Origin: Trichosphaerium sp. ATCC 40318
Lineage: Eukaryota > Discosea > Flabellinia > Trichosidae
Reading direction: 5' to 3'
NCBI GenBank assembly: GCA_038496445.1
Contig: JALMLS010000466.1
Location: forward strand, 186,001-250,000
Length of the DNA stretch: 64,000 nt
Part shown: positions 1 through 13,047 of the stretch, piece by piece
How positions within the stretch are numbered: position 1 is the first letter of the stretch
How the letters are laid out: each line of letters starts with the position of its first letter
Made by a program: the position numbers and the translations under genes
Notes under the pieces: generated by a model
Told to the model about the DNA's origin: nothing
What the model saw: only the letters and a program-made list of their open reading frames with translations
Databases searched by the model: none

Positions 1-448
1 CTAAACGACACGCCATGACAAACTACGTACTGTTTTTATGCCACGTGATTAAGTTGTATGAATGGGTTCGTAAAGTTAAGTCGTACGAATGGGGATATTA
101 AGGCTTAGGATCTCGGCAGATGTGTAACGTGCAACAGCATACGTTACTATTCTCTGATTACATTTAATCATGAGATTAATGAACATTAAAATGTATTCCT
201 GAATTATGTAATGACCTTTAATAACTACGCTATTATCCTACAACTAAGGCCACGTCTCTCTTACACGTATTCTCATCTTTCGTGTGCCCTATAACGTTTC
301 ATAATGGCATCAGTCTGAAGTAGGAGTTTGATACTCAGGAACGAATGTGGTGAGGAATAAAGCGCCCTGCTAAAACACAAAAAAGTATTCCGAATTTCGC
401 TGAAAAATGGTTTTAGAAGATACCTCACAATAACACAGCAAACAGCCC
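1..448. other. Intergenic left edge, no gene seen
   Basis: No open frame or recognisable RNA is visible. A CACGTG palindrome lies at 42-47. The right part presumably carries the promoter and 5' UTR of the gene starting at 449. Confidence 0.5.
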
Positions 449-3400
449 ATGGACGACCCTGAATTTAAAGAGGAGCTTCAAAAGCTCAACGACATACATG
501 ATAGCGGTTTTATATTCGAGGATGAATACAAGCGTCGTAAAGCAGATCTTTATGCGCGTTTTGGCGTTGGTACGTTCCTGCCCTTTTTTAAAACCCTACA
601 AGCGATATTACGTACGCTCACACGCCTTTAGATGCAAATACGGCCTCAGAAACGGCGAATACAGACACCAGCACAACTATAAATACTTACGAACAACCAA
701 ACGACCCATACGGTTTTACACCAACTATAGATTAGTACGTGAATAGTTGTCACGACCTGTTTTCGCCTAACGGTTTTGAGTAGCAACAACGCCTTTGATC
801 AACAACAAACATACAACCCTGTAGTAGAAGAACCAAACCAACATGACGTAAACCCATACGGTTATCAACCGGATCCGTACGCCTCTGTATATGATATGTA
901 CTCTACGCCAGTTCAAAAGCAAGTCATTTTGTTCTTATTGTCTCTCTTTTCGCTTATTACTCCTTTGTAGTGTAGTTGAGGAACCTACAAACTCAGTACA
1001 GGATGCTTATGATCAGTACGGAACTCAATCCCAGCCAACGAACCCATCTGGATACAGTGACTATTCAGCAGAGCCATACGGTTTCACTAACTCGATTGTT
1101 CCTAATCCTACTGGACTTAACGACTCTTCTATGCCTGAGCCAACTAGCAATGAAGTATCAGACTCTTACACCAGTTCAGTACCGCAGAATGTTTACCAAT
1201 ACGAGTTTACTACTTTGAACGTTTCAAATCCTACTGGACATAACGACCATTTGGCACCTGAACCACAAGATATAAATTATGGTTATGGTTCTCCAAGCCA
1301 TAGCGAGGTGTCTACATTCTCTACAGATGTTAATCTTGGATCTGAGACATCATCTGTAATGAGTGAACACTCACATTATAGCGGTGGTGATAAACAGGTA
1401 CAGTTTTTATTCCATGCCATTTTTTTTTCTTTTTATTGATGTGTGATACACCAGGGACCGGATCCAATACCACAGTACACTGGTAATGACGAAGTTAAAC
1501 CGGGTAATACTGTCCCATGGCCAAGAGATGACTATATCAATAATACACCAAACAAAGAAATACAAGCTGACGGAGTATACCTTCACTACAGAGACAAAAG
1601 AGGTTACTACCAATCAAAAAGGTTGACTAATACAAATATGCCTTCTGGAAGTATTGCTAAAATGTTTGGACTAGTACAGGTATGTCATTTTTACTTAAGT
1701 AATGTAAACGCCGGCACGAGCATTCACACGTGTGTTTAGGCTGTAGTACAAAAATGGAATGCATCAACAAAACAATTTACGACTATCGATTGCAGTAAAC
1801 CTATTCCACGTGGTCATTACGAAGTAAGAGAGGCACACCATCACTTTCACAGGAAATGGACTTGTGATATTAAAACGTACGGGAGCTAACAATACTCTTG
1901 AGACATAAGAAGGGCTATTTTTTTTTGAATACTACACATTCATGAATTTACGACGAAGATAGTGCCGATCCATACTCACCATCATCAGTTTTCCCTTGGG
2001 ATTATTGGCACATGAAAATGATAGTACGTACTTTTAATTACTGTGATTGATAAGTGTCTAACTCATACGTTAAGGCAAATTTCAGGAATAGCAAAAATTA
2101 TACACATGACCATTGTTTTGACTGGCTTGAACATTGTGCTTTTAATTCTACTAGAGATACAGATGTATGTATTTCTACAAGGAATAAACAACCAAAGCAT
2201 AACGCAGACCAAACAAACGGATATTCTGGACCAAAGGATATTGAGTCGTATCACCGTTTTTGGAGCAGCTTTTGCTGGAGTAAAACAGTAAGTAATACGC
2301 CAACTTTGCCATCTTTTTACTAAATATAAACACGTGCCTGAGTACTAACACTCAAAGAAATTATTCGAATACAAGCACGCATGTTGCTCCAGCAAAGACA
2401 ACTTTTTTTTTGGAAAAGTTTTTGGGCTTATTTTTTAACATTTGGATTAGACTGCTGCTAGAAATGTAAGTTTTGGAATGTCTAATGTCGAAGAGTGGTT
2501 AAAAAGGAGACGTGAAAGTTTTGCCGAAAAGTTACAAAGAAAGGGTCCTTTTGCAGAGCTTGAGCTTATCTGTCACTTGAGGCATCTGGAGATTCAAAAG
2601 TTTAAAAGGATAAAATTCATGCACTTGAAGTATCAATTGAAAAAATCATTGCAATCTAACACGTGTTTTCTCACTGGTAACTAAGAATACAAGTTTTTTT
2701 TAACGTTATTTTAATCTAACTTTGTATAGGTGAGTCAACAGATAGCTTGACACAACCTAGAGACGATCAGCTTGAAAAAATTTTCTCACATGCAATGGAA
2801 AAATGTCCAACTTTGAAGGAGTATTTTGACTCTCCTTTAACTGACGAAGAAGTTCCTATTACAAAAGAAATTCCTTTTAAGGACAGATTAGAGGAATACA
2901 GTGAGTTGGAGAGAATAAAATACACTGAACCTGCTGAATCCTTCCCACACCAAAAGGTAAACTTCACTGAACAAAACTTTTTGCCTTTTTACTTTTTTTT
3001 GGGTTTTGTGTTGACCTTCTCTTTAACAGGGTACATCTGTACATGACTTGGTTCTATCAGAATATGACGCAACGAATTTTGTTAGTGATTTAAAGAGTAA
3101 ACTTGAAGCAAGAAGAAGTGAAGGTCCAGAAAGAAGTAAAAAACGTGAAGAACAAGAAGAATACAAAGAAAAATTGAAAGATAAAAAGATTCAGCAATCT
3201 AAAGAGAAGCTTGCTATCCTTGTTGAACAAGGAAGAGAACTAGCAAAAAAGAGTCAAAAATGGCGGGAAGAGCGTGAACTTGCAGCAGAGAGACGAGATG
3301 ATGAAAGAAGAGAAAGAGCAAAACAAGACATTTCTCGTCTTGTTAATGAAGCAAGAGCTGCTGGAGAGAAGAGTAACGAGAGATATCATAAGCGTGAACA

Positions 3401-3515
3401 ACAAAGAAAAGATTCTGTACATGCATTAATGAATATGCTATGGGCGATAGGTGCGGACAGGACCAACATCAAACAAAAGATTGGCGCATTAAGCGTCCAT
3501 TACAAAGGGGAGTAA
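449..3515 (+). CDS. Unknown multi-exon protein, SHOCT-like start and coiled-coil tail
   Basis: I do not recognise this protein as a whole. The first exon (from ATG 449) reads like a SHOCT-type helical hairpin: short helix, a DSGFI turn, then EDEYKRRKADL. Exons to about 1400 are rich in Pro, Asn, Tyr and Ser, with recurring DPYGF/EPYGF and VVEEP units that suggest internal duplication. A compact middle part (about 1450-2300) contains many Trp, His and Cys residues. The last exons (2462-3515) are highly charged, with a long Lys/Glu/Arg coiled coil up to the stop at 3513-3515. Frame continuity supports one gene through introns at 567-630, 919-970 (apparently GC-AG), 1397-1453, 1681-1740, 1877-1962 and others. 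It could be two genes split near 2460. A scaffolding role is only a guess. Confidence 0.6.
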
Positions 3516-4144
3516 ATAATAAATAGTTTTTTTTTTATGTTTCTCCAACGTCCTCTTTATAATTCTCATAAAATTTTAACCTTAAATATAATTGCGAACT
3601 CTACTTAGCTCTTCACGTCGCACAATTTCTTTGGATATTTATGCAACAAAGACCACAAAAGTTCAATGAACATCGTTCAGAAATTTGCGAAAAAAAAACT
3701 TCAGTCTCAGTATCACTTTACTGGACACATTCTACTTTATTCACTTCTTCTTTTATTGTTTTTTTTTTTGTTTTTGTTCGCGTGGAGCGCGGCACCTTTC
3801 ATGTTTTTGTTTGTTATAGTATTAAGAAGGTGTTCAATAGATTATTTTTATTGTTTCGGTTGAGCCGTTACATCACGTGCAAAATTTTTAATCTCCTCCC
3901 TAGCGAAATCGCATTTTTTTATTTGTTTTTTTTTTCTGTTCGTTACAAGCTCAAATGTTCTAAAACTATAGGAGTATGAAATTATTTTAATGTACATTTG
4001 ACACCCAGAGTAGAGGCTTACAGGCTAAATAAAAAGTGTAAGTACAACAATTGTAAAAAATAGAGAAAAGTACTTGTCAAACAACTTTTTACGCTTCGCT
4101 GACCGTGTTACAGGTCCTTTTCTTGCAGGTCTAATTGCATGTTA
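3516..4144. other. Intergenic, convergent 3' ends
   Basis: This spacer lies between two convergent genes. It is T-rich on the plus strand. The open frames here (such as 3641-3979) consist mainly of Phe/Leu from poly-T tracts and look like chance. A CACGTG site is at 3874-3879. Confidence 0.5.
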
Positions 4145-7100
4145 TTAAGATATGTCAAGTTGTAAGTAATCTAAGAAAGCAGCGTACGGCTTTCTTTTTG
4201 GAGACTGGGAAGGTGTAAGAGCCTCAAAATCTTCTTCTTTATCTGCAACTTCAACAAAATAGTCTTCGTTCACCTCTTGTACTAACAAGTACCGCTCACC
4301 AGCAATATCAGTCCAATATTTATTGCTTGGGTGTTTTCTCTCATCAACACTAAGCTCATTCTCCAAACTAAGAATGATGCGAGCCCACTACACAAAACTT
4401 AGTTTTCGTAAAGCAAAACAAAAAATAGGAAAGAATAAACAACGAAATCTAGTCACCTCTAGATGCCACTGAATATCAGCGTCACCAATGACATTTGTAT
4501 ATGTATCACCCATCATAGCGATCAGCATATTTAGAAGCAATATCGAGACTACTACAATGTACACTAACAGTAGTGATACTGAAAGGCAAAAACTTAGTTT
4601 GGAAATGAAACAAAAAAACCTCACCTGATATTATTGGAAAGGTAGTGTCAATGTAGTCATCAAACTCAAAGAACCCCTACACAAACATACATTAAGATTG
4701 AAATACTAGAGTACAATCAACATAAATTGAACGTACCAGCATAGCCATAAAACACAGCTTCAAGCGGTGAACGTATTGTACTAATCCAGACTCACCAAAA
4801 GCCAAGAAAAAGGCTAAATATTTAAAGTTAACAAACAAATGAGTCATTTGTTTAAAAACTCGAAATCACGTGATAGGCATTTCAACAACAAAAACAGTAC
4901 CTTGAGAGAATCCAATAAGGAATACAGCGAATATGATAGTGAATCGTAGAATATCTACATGTTAATGTTAAAAAAAATTCAACATCAGAAGACGAAAGAG
5001 CATGGTGTTTGGTAACTACGTTGCCGTAGTAAAAGAATTGTGTTTGTTACGGACCAGCAATAAGCATCTTATACAGCATGACAACAAAAGGACCGGTGAG
5101 TTGGTATCCCAAAAAGAAGAACAACCTTGAAAAAAAAGTTATCAAGAATAATTCCTGACATTGAAAAAAACGTTGGAATTTAGAAATCGATAGTTTGGCC
5201 ACGTGATAAAAAGAACTTACATGTAGCCCCAAACTAATATAGCTGATACCATACGCGCAGCATCTTCATAGTCAGAATCAATAACACGAAGCCCTAGGAC
5301 CAAACCAACAGAAGCAAAATAAGCTGTACTTATCACGTTTTCTGTTTACAAAAAAGAGTTAACAATGCTTAATAACCCATAAAAACTATAAACCATACCG
5401 AGAAACCAAGCACCAGGCCGTGACCAATAAGCACCTGTAGACAATAATACATTAGCTCGCTCACAACCATTGTTAATAAAGTACCAAATCCGTCCGTTAA
5501 CATTTCTCCAATTTCAACAACTCCTTTATAGAATGCTCCAAGGACTACCAATGCTTCCAAGACATGTCTTGTAGACTGTCAAAAAATTATCACATACGTA
5601 GAAATATCGTACGTAAGCAATATTACAAACTTGCTTTGCTCCACACCATCGTTCATATTAACAGAAGATCCACGAAGAATAAGTGCACCAGAAAACTAGT
5701 AAAAAAAATAAGTAACGGTTCAAAACTTTTGCTTTGGTAGCCACATACAATTGCAAGATATACTAACATGAATACAAGGCGTCTTACAAACATCTTACCA
5801 ACAATCCTAATGTTATTTTAATAAAACATGGTAGATACAACGGGCATCGAAGAAACGAATTGTCAGCAAAAAAAACGTTCATTAAAGAAATAGGACAAAA
5901 AAGTCATGTTAATTCATTACCTATCCCATTTTTTTCTTAAAAGGTCTTTAATCTTTGGTAACATGAGCAAGTGTACATGTTCGTTTGCTACAATATGCTG
6001 TAAAGCACCTAGGAAGCATGATAAATACCTGACAAGTATAAAAATATCAAGATGAGTACCTGGTTCTCCATCATGCTCGTAGGGAGTATCCACCTCTTCA
6101 AGAGGATATATATGGCAACTAACAGGTCCATACCTCCATTGAAGTTGTTTATTCTTCTCTAAGAGGTAACTAAACATATCTCTGCTACCTACATTGGATG
6201 AGTTTGTTTAACTTGTTTCTGATGACATCAAGCTAAAAATATGGCTTGACAGCAAATGCGTACTACCTATCTTAGCTGCAAGCTTTAGAGGCGTCAATGA
6301 CTCGTGATTTTTCTGCTTCCAGAGCGGTAAACCAGCCTTGAAAGTTCGTCAGGTTGAAGACTCAAAAAAGTAGTGAAAGGTATGGGAAATGATTTGACAA
6401 ACATACATGTTCTGGGTTGCTGGTTCGTCGTGCTAGAAGTCGCTCCACGTATTCATACATGTCTTTTAGATTATGTATAACGAGAACATGTAAAAGGGTG
6501 TTTCCGTTAGAATCCACAGCTGTTAGATCAGCTCCTTTGGAAACAAGGTACTTTACCATTTTCGTTTGATTAGTGCATGCTGCGAAAAAAAGCGGATACT
6601 AGACAAAGTAACAATTAGCGGACAAATCATATAGAGTTAGACGTACCTCTCCATAGTAGCATGGGTGACCACGACGGAAAAAACTTCCTGTAGCTCGACC
6701 ATCAAGTAGTTGAGGACTTCTCTCAACGAGAAACTTTACCATCGAATAGTCTTTGTTTACAATAGCAATATGAAGGCAATTCTCTCCAAAATATTGATTA
6801 CCATTGTACGTATCATCTATAAGTCCTGGATACTTTGTCAATAGTCCTCTAGCGATATCAGAATGTCCTACATATCGTTAGCGTAATAACAAAGGCAACC
6901 AAGGCGACAAAGAACCAGGTTTTGAAGAATGAACAAAAAAAAAATTCGAAAAAGTCGTTGAGGACACGTGCCATATAAAAAGCATAAATGAATAGGTGTC
7001 TCTCCCACAGGTCCCTAAATATATTAAGTATTATAATAGCATATTCTATTTGATGTATAAGACATACACGCTCTTGAAGGATCCTACAAAAGAAAAATAA

Positions 7101-7411
7101 GAAAAAAAGAAAAAAAAATGACCAGGTTGAACTTACTCTTTTCCTTCAGCTCTTATTAGAGCGTCTATTGTGCGTTTCTTGCCTCCTAATATTGCCGCCC
7201 AAATTGTGTCTTGTTTTCGTGACCTATTTTGTCGGTTATTTTGTGAACGAGAGTTAACGGTAAATACTAGTAGGTGTAGCGCGTTTGAGAGCGTTGAGAT
7301 TTAAATTGTACAAGTTTAAACATAATTGTACGCGTACGCTTCAGTTTGTTCTTCTACCGATTTTTGCGTGCGTATAGTGCCTTCTGAGCGACTATACTGA
7401 CCGTGAGACAT
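4145..7411 (-). CDS. Ankyrin-repeat TRP cation channel (TRPV-like)
   Basis: Probable non-selective cation channel of the TRP superfamily, vanilloid-like, acting in a cell membrane. Ankyrin repeats are read from about 7170 down to 6360: a GETPIHLCFLYGH repeat, then GENCLHIAI and GNTLLHVLV units. Several hydrophobic exons follow. Near 4500-4570 the last membrane helix contains LLLNMLIAMMGDTYTNV, the segment typical of the end of TRPV S6, followed by a WHLEVTRF TRP-box-like helix. An acidic soluble tail ends at the TAA at 4145. I chose ATG 7409-7411 because it opens a frame that splices cleanly into the first ankyrin exon. The intron at 6868-6971 seems to use a GC-AG boundary inside a repeat. 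Exact exon edges across the membrane part are not all resolved. The promoter region is shared with the divergent helicase gene. Confidence 0.85.
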
Positions 7412-7678
7412 ACCAATCACAACAGATCGCGCAGCCTTCGATGATGTCAACGCCAAACGCTACTAGTAACTACTTACCGCTACTATATGCCCAGCAATCT
7501 TCATGACTCTTCAATTTAACAGAGTGGTCTTCACGTGGCGCCAAATTTAAAATGCTGGTCAATTACATTCAAAACATCGTTATTTGTAGTAACTGTCGCG
7601 TGTCAATCCTCACCAGATTGCTTCCACTGGTTTTTTTCACAGTTTGATGTTTCAATAAGATAATTTTTCTACAAATAC
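7412..7678. promoter_or_regulatory. Divergent promoter region, TRP channel and helicase
   Basis: The 267 bp between two divergent start codons must hold both promoters. It contains a CACGTG palindrome at 7532-7537. No TATA box stands out. The role of the CACGTG site is inferred from its frequent recurrence in this window. Confidence 0.45.
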
Positions 7679-10600
7679 ATGGAACCGCCTAGAAAGCGAA
7701 TCAAACTAAATAGTACGCGTATTAGCATCCTCTAGAGACTTATCTCATAAAGATGATACTCACATCCAAGAAACAACTAATAAGCAGACCAAAACGCGCG
7801 TAAGAGACGCTGATATTCGTAGAATAAGTATGGTTTCAAGTTTTAACTGATTTCAACTAATTCCAACAGAACACTCACAATTTCGGCAAACCGCGTTATT
7901 CTTAAAAAGCCAGCTCAATTTCCTTTCAGTCGTTGCCGAAACAGCCGGTACAAAAGCACCATACCCCGAATTTCTAGCCAAACCTATCAAAACAGCTCTT
8001 AAAGCGTCAGGATTTACAACGCTGTACTCTCATCAAATCGAAACCATTGAGAAAGTGTCAAACGGCGAGTCAATTGTGCTTACAACGCCAACGTCTTCAG
8101 GTACTTAGAACTATCAATGTGACTTCAATTAATTGAGTACAAGGGAAGACACTTGCATTTTTAATCCCAGTTTTTCATCTCTTGTTAAGCGACAACACCA
8201 ATAACAACACGTGCCTGTACATCTTCCCTTTGAACGCACTTGCACATGATCAAGAAGAAAAAATAAGAAAGTTTAACTCCAACCTTCCTCCAGCCCAACA
8301 ACTCAAAATATTCACCATGGTAAGTTGTACCAGGTGTACACCACATGTAGTTGATATCTAACAAATTATCAAAGACTGGATCAGTACCTCCAGAAGAGAG
8401 AAAACGCGTTTTTGCTGAAGGTCGTCCAGATATCTTATTAGCAAATCCTGAGATTGTTCATTACCAATTGCGTCATACTAATGATTCTTCGTGGAGTGAA
8501 TGGGCAAAGTTCTTGAAGCAATTACGGTACATAATTTACATAGAGCGCTGTGTTATTTAAGTTAAGATTATTAGTGTCGTGGTCATGGATGAAGCGCACG
8601 TGTACAATGGCGTTTTTGGAGCCAACACAATTAACACTGTTCGACGCTTACGTAGTGCTGTACATCATATTGGTGGTGTCCCACAAGGGATCACGTGGTA
8701 TGAAGCTTATTGTTAAGAGTGTTAGATGCTTATTATTAACACGCAGTATCCCAGGCTCATTGCAAGTGCGACAATAGGGAATGCAAGCGAATTAGCTGGT
8801 AGTTTAGTTGGTAGACAAAACTTACATTGTATCGCAAAAAATGGAGCACCTCAATCAGAAAGAACAATACTTATAATGAAAGGACAGAGATCTCCATTAT
8901 TTAAGATAGCACAAATATTACAGAGATGCATATCACGAGGTACAACAGTAAATCACATAGAAAGAAAAAAACAAGAATGAAAAAAGAACACCAACTCACT
9001 TGTTGTAGATCTTCGTGGACTAGTCTTTTGCAATAGTATCGCCTCTGTCAATAAACTTGTTATGTTTATCAAAGGGAAGAGAGAATTTAAATCCCTTGGC
9101 AATGCAGTAGCACCTTACTACGCATCTTTACAATCAGAAGTAAAAGAAAAGACACTAAGACGTCTTAAATCTGGACGTTCACTTCGTTTTTTGATTGCAA
9201 CAAATGCTTTAGAAGCTGGTACGTTCAAGGGATTCATATTTCAATTTCAAGAATAAACTGAACCTCTACTAGGTATAGATATCTCTTCCATTGATGTTTG
9301 CGTTCTACATGGTAAATAAGACATTCGTATTACATTTGGTTGGTGAAAGTCAATTAATATCAATGTATAGGTTATCCGGGTTCTAAAGCGGCTTTTTTCC
9401 AGCGCATTGGTAAGTTTTCTCGTACTTGGATAGGTAGAATTTGGAGCTATTGAGGTTCTAGATTTTCCGTACTTCCAGGATTGTACTCCATCCCAACTTT
9501 TCTAACGAGTGATATTTACATTTTCTAAATACGTACAGGTCGTGTTGGTCGTAAGAAACCTGGTTTAGTTGTTTACGTACCTTGGATTAAAAGTAGAATG
9601 GACATGTACTTTAGCGAACTGGGTGATAAACTATTCTCAACCCCAGGTACTCTGAACAAGTTCACTTTTTTTTGAAATTTAACACGTGATTATAGTTGAG
9701 TCTGTGATGAGTAACCCTGAGTACCCTCCTATTCGAAATAAACATCTTCTAGCTGCAGCTCACGAATCAGGTCTTATGCTTGGAAATGCTCAAGGATCTG
9801 TGTCTGAGTACTTCGGTGAAGAGGCAGTTTTAACAGTTAACAAAATGCTTCAAGAAAAAAAACTGATTCCTTGTTCAAAAAACACATCATTACTGACTTG
9901 TCTCAAAGGTTCTCCTCTACCACATACGTACATTACTGTTCAATGTGATTTTTTATTATTTAATATCACATAGAGCTATAAAGCTTAGAGGTGGGTTTGA
10001 AGAGAGCGTTAAAGCCAAATACAAAGATGAAGTCATCGAGAGTATATCGGGTATTCAAGTTCTTAACCGATTGTACCCAGGTATGTCGATCTTTTCTCAA
10101 CAGCAATAAGTACATACATAATAGCTAACGCATTTAGGCGCTTTATTAGTATCATACGACAGTCATGGAAAACCAAGGTAAGCAACGTTCAGGTGAAAGT
10201 TTAGTATATCACGTGAAACAAGTTTATGCATCTATGAGAATTTGTGTCTGGTGGATAACTCGCACAATGATTTGAGTAAACCAGCACTCACCCGTTCTTG
10301 TAGAAAGTTTATTGTTTCATCCCTCTCAATCGAAGATTCTTGTTGCGAACTGGTAGAACCTCAAGAACATCTAACAAGCACAACACCACTTCTTGAGTCA
10401 ACAGTTACAATGACAAAGAATTTGAAACAAAAAAAACTGCTTCTTGGTGATATAGAAGCATTGATTATAACGTATGGACAGGGTGTCATTAAAAGAAACC
10501 TTGTTGGTTTTAGTAAAACAACATACACTAAATCCAAAACTAAAACAACAATTACAAAACAATACAAAAAACCTTTCTCGATCTCATTTGAAGCACCTGT

Positions 10601-11176
10601 ACTTCAGTACGTAATAGTTCTTTAGTGATAAATATACCTTGAGCTAATTGTACTAGGATCACATTGGCTAGAACTATACATCCAATAGTAAGGAAGCATT
10701 ACTATGATAATGTTTTGCCTCAAATTGAAAAGTGTTCAAAATCAAGAGATCGTGAAAATGATGAACTGAATATAGCTCTTGATGATCTTTGCACAGATGC
10801 AGACCCTCTCAAAATAACATTACATACACTAGTACATCAAATAATGGCTGTTGTACCAACATTACTTTGTAATGCTGGTTCAGAGATGTTTGAAGTTCTT
10901 ATAGAACCAAGTGGTACTGTTGCTTATATCAGCGACTCTGCTACTGGTAGCTATAGTTCTGGTGCTTGTAAATATGTTATTGACAATCTCTGCAAAGTTC
11001 TAGAGAGGTTAGGACCTATAGCGCATAGCTGTGTGTCATGCCGTGAGAAAAAACGTGAATGTATTGGCTGTCATGATTGTTTATTTGTTAACCCTTGTAC
11101 ATTACACAATACATCTTTGGCACATGCTACTACAATACCAATTGTTAATAAGCTTGTAAATAAACTAAAAAGTTGA
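7679..11176 (+). CDS. MrfA/Hrq1-type superfamily 2 DNA helicase
   Basis: ATP-dependent DNA helicase of the YprA/MrfA-Hrq1 group, which acts in repair of bulky lesions and crosslinks. Motifs in order: YSHQIETI Q-like motif, TTPTSSG Walker A (about 8090), YIFPLNALAHDQ motif Ia, ILLANPEIVH, the DEAH box in VVMDEAHVYNGVFGAN (about 8585), SATIGN motif III (about 8770), LVFCNS motif IV, FLIATNALEAG-IDISS motif V and QRIGRVGRKKPG motif VI (about 9540). The VFGAN context after DEAH is characteristic of this family. The C-terminal domain ends with a CxxC...CxxCxxC cluster (HSCVSC, ECIGCHDC, about 11030-11080), matching the metal-binding DUF1998/MZB region. ATG 7679 is the first in frame and is followed by a basic stretch (PPRKRIK). 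Introns are short. The stop at 11174 is natural for the family, but see the finding on a possible 38-nt intron. Confidence 0.88.
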
Positions 11177-11286
11177 GAATGGATGTTTGTTAGCATGACT
11201 TACTGAAAGGCCCTTATGTAACAAGTGTACTTAACTCTTGGCACGAGGAGTTAAGTGAGAGATACGTGCAAGCAACTACCAGAGCA

Positions 11287-12858
11287 ATGAATTTCTCGAT
11301 TGTTTCAGTTGAGCAAGCCATCACATACTATTGTGAGAAGCATGCAGAGAAGTTTAGCGAAATCGCTGCAACACAACGTGAAGTATTCATAAACAACCTT
11401 GAAAGTATCTTAAACGTTGTAAACAAAACAGTTGCAAAACAACTAGATGACTACATCTTGAACAATACAGAAACAGACGTCAATGAATCCAAACAGATTG
11501 AAGTACATTCTACAGACCTCCATTTGCTCAATAAAAGGCTTGTAACACAGCCCGAGGAATGTTCTACAACAAAACACAAACAAACCAGACTGTACGTCAT
11601 AAATACTCACAATGGCTGATTACAACTATTAAAAACCAAATAATAAAAGTATCAAAGTAGGGCAAAGACAAGTCCACAACAAGAAGTTAACATTATCAGT
11701 TTTCCACCTGAAGTTATATCAACGATTTTAAGTCATACAGAAGCAAAATCAAGGTTCTATATTGCTCAGTCATGCCATTTGATGGCTGACATCATCCATG
11801 ATGTTGTAGGATACAAAAAGATTTATATCTATGACATCCCAGATATTTTAAAGATCAGACAGTACAGAGGAGTAATGAACAACACTATAGTTGTATTAAA
11901 TGTGGAGAACAATACGCTATTTTCATTGCTTTCAGGTTGTTCCAATATTGATACACACTTTGTGAGATCTACAGGAGCACTATGGGAAAAAAGTAGTGTA
12001 ATCAATGATGTAGACCTAAAAGCGCTTGCAGGAGTTCATTCTATTCGCCTCACTCTTTGTAAACACATAACAGATGTAGGTATAAAATCATTAAGTGGTG
12101 TACATACCATTGCGCTTTCAAGGACTTCAGTATCAGATGAAGGAATCAAAGCACTTGCAGGAGTTCATACTATTAGCCTTGAATATTGTAATGTGACTGA
12201 TGAAGGTATCAAATCACTCGCGGGTGTTCATACAATTAACCTCGCTCATTGTGCAAATATAACAGATGATGGAATCAAGGCATTGAAAGGTGTGCATACC
12301 ATCGACCTTTCTCACACTTCAGTGACAGACGAAGGTGTGAAATCGCTTGCAGGTGTTCATACAATTTACCTTTCTCATTGTGTAAATGCAACAGATACAG
12401 GATTCAAATCACTTGCTGGAGCTCATACCATTTACCTTGATGGTACTTCAGTAACAGACAATGGTATTAAGGACCTAGCTGGAGTTCATACAATTCATAT
12501 TGGAGATACTTCTATAACTGATGAAGGTATCAAAGCACTAGCAGGAGTTTATGCTATTGACCTTTCAAACACATCAGTGACAGATGAAGGCATAAAGGCA
12601 CTTTTAGGAGTTCATGCAATTAATCTTGAAGGCACGTCAGTTACTGATAATGGTATCAAAGCAATAGAAGGGGTTCATACTATTGGTCTTAGCAATTGTG
12701 AGAATATTACAACAAAAGGTATCGAGGAACTGACTGGACTTGTTGCTGTCAACGTATCTGTTCTGAGTACAACTTCATTCGAACCCTACAACGCTGAAAT
12801 AGTTTACTATGACTCTCGGTTCATACAATGTTCGTTGGGACTAGTACGGTGGTATTGA
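11287..12858 (+). CDS. F-box-like protein with about 12 leucine-rich repeats
   Basis: Likely substrate-recognition protein of an SCF-type ubiquitin ligase. A novel helical N-terminal part (from ATG 11287) splices in phase across an intron at 11596-11667 to an F-box-like segment (FPPEVISTILSHTEAKSRFY, about 11700-11760). After it come about twelve near-regular repeats of 21-22 residues (12007-12770) with the pattern GIKALAGVHTIDLSHTSVTD. These are cysteine-containing-type leucine-rich repeats forming a solenoid. Repeats are much more alike than in most LRR proteins, suggesting recent expansion or homogenisation. The start is uncertain: an upstream open stretch from 11194 could belong to it or, through a short intron, to the helicase. 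A decayed relative lies at 27.4 kb. The LRR call is firm, the F-box call probable. Confidence 0.75.
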
Positions 12859-13047
12859 GTTACTAATGGCCAATAAATTACTAATTTTAGTTCTAAAGTG
12901 TAAACACGTGATATTATTATTTACTAGTTCGTTTTTGTACTCTAACGCACAGAGCATGAGTGCTTTAGCAACAGCCTAGTAGTCTATTCCAAGTTACCCT
13001 AGATACCCGTATCTTATATTGTGCCATTAGATCATACTTTTCTTTGC

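Noticed and set aside
3641-3979. 112-codon plus-strand frame
   Set aside because: Dominated by Phe/Leu/Val from T-rich tracts, with no neighbouring exon and no family resemblance.
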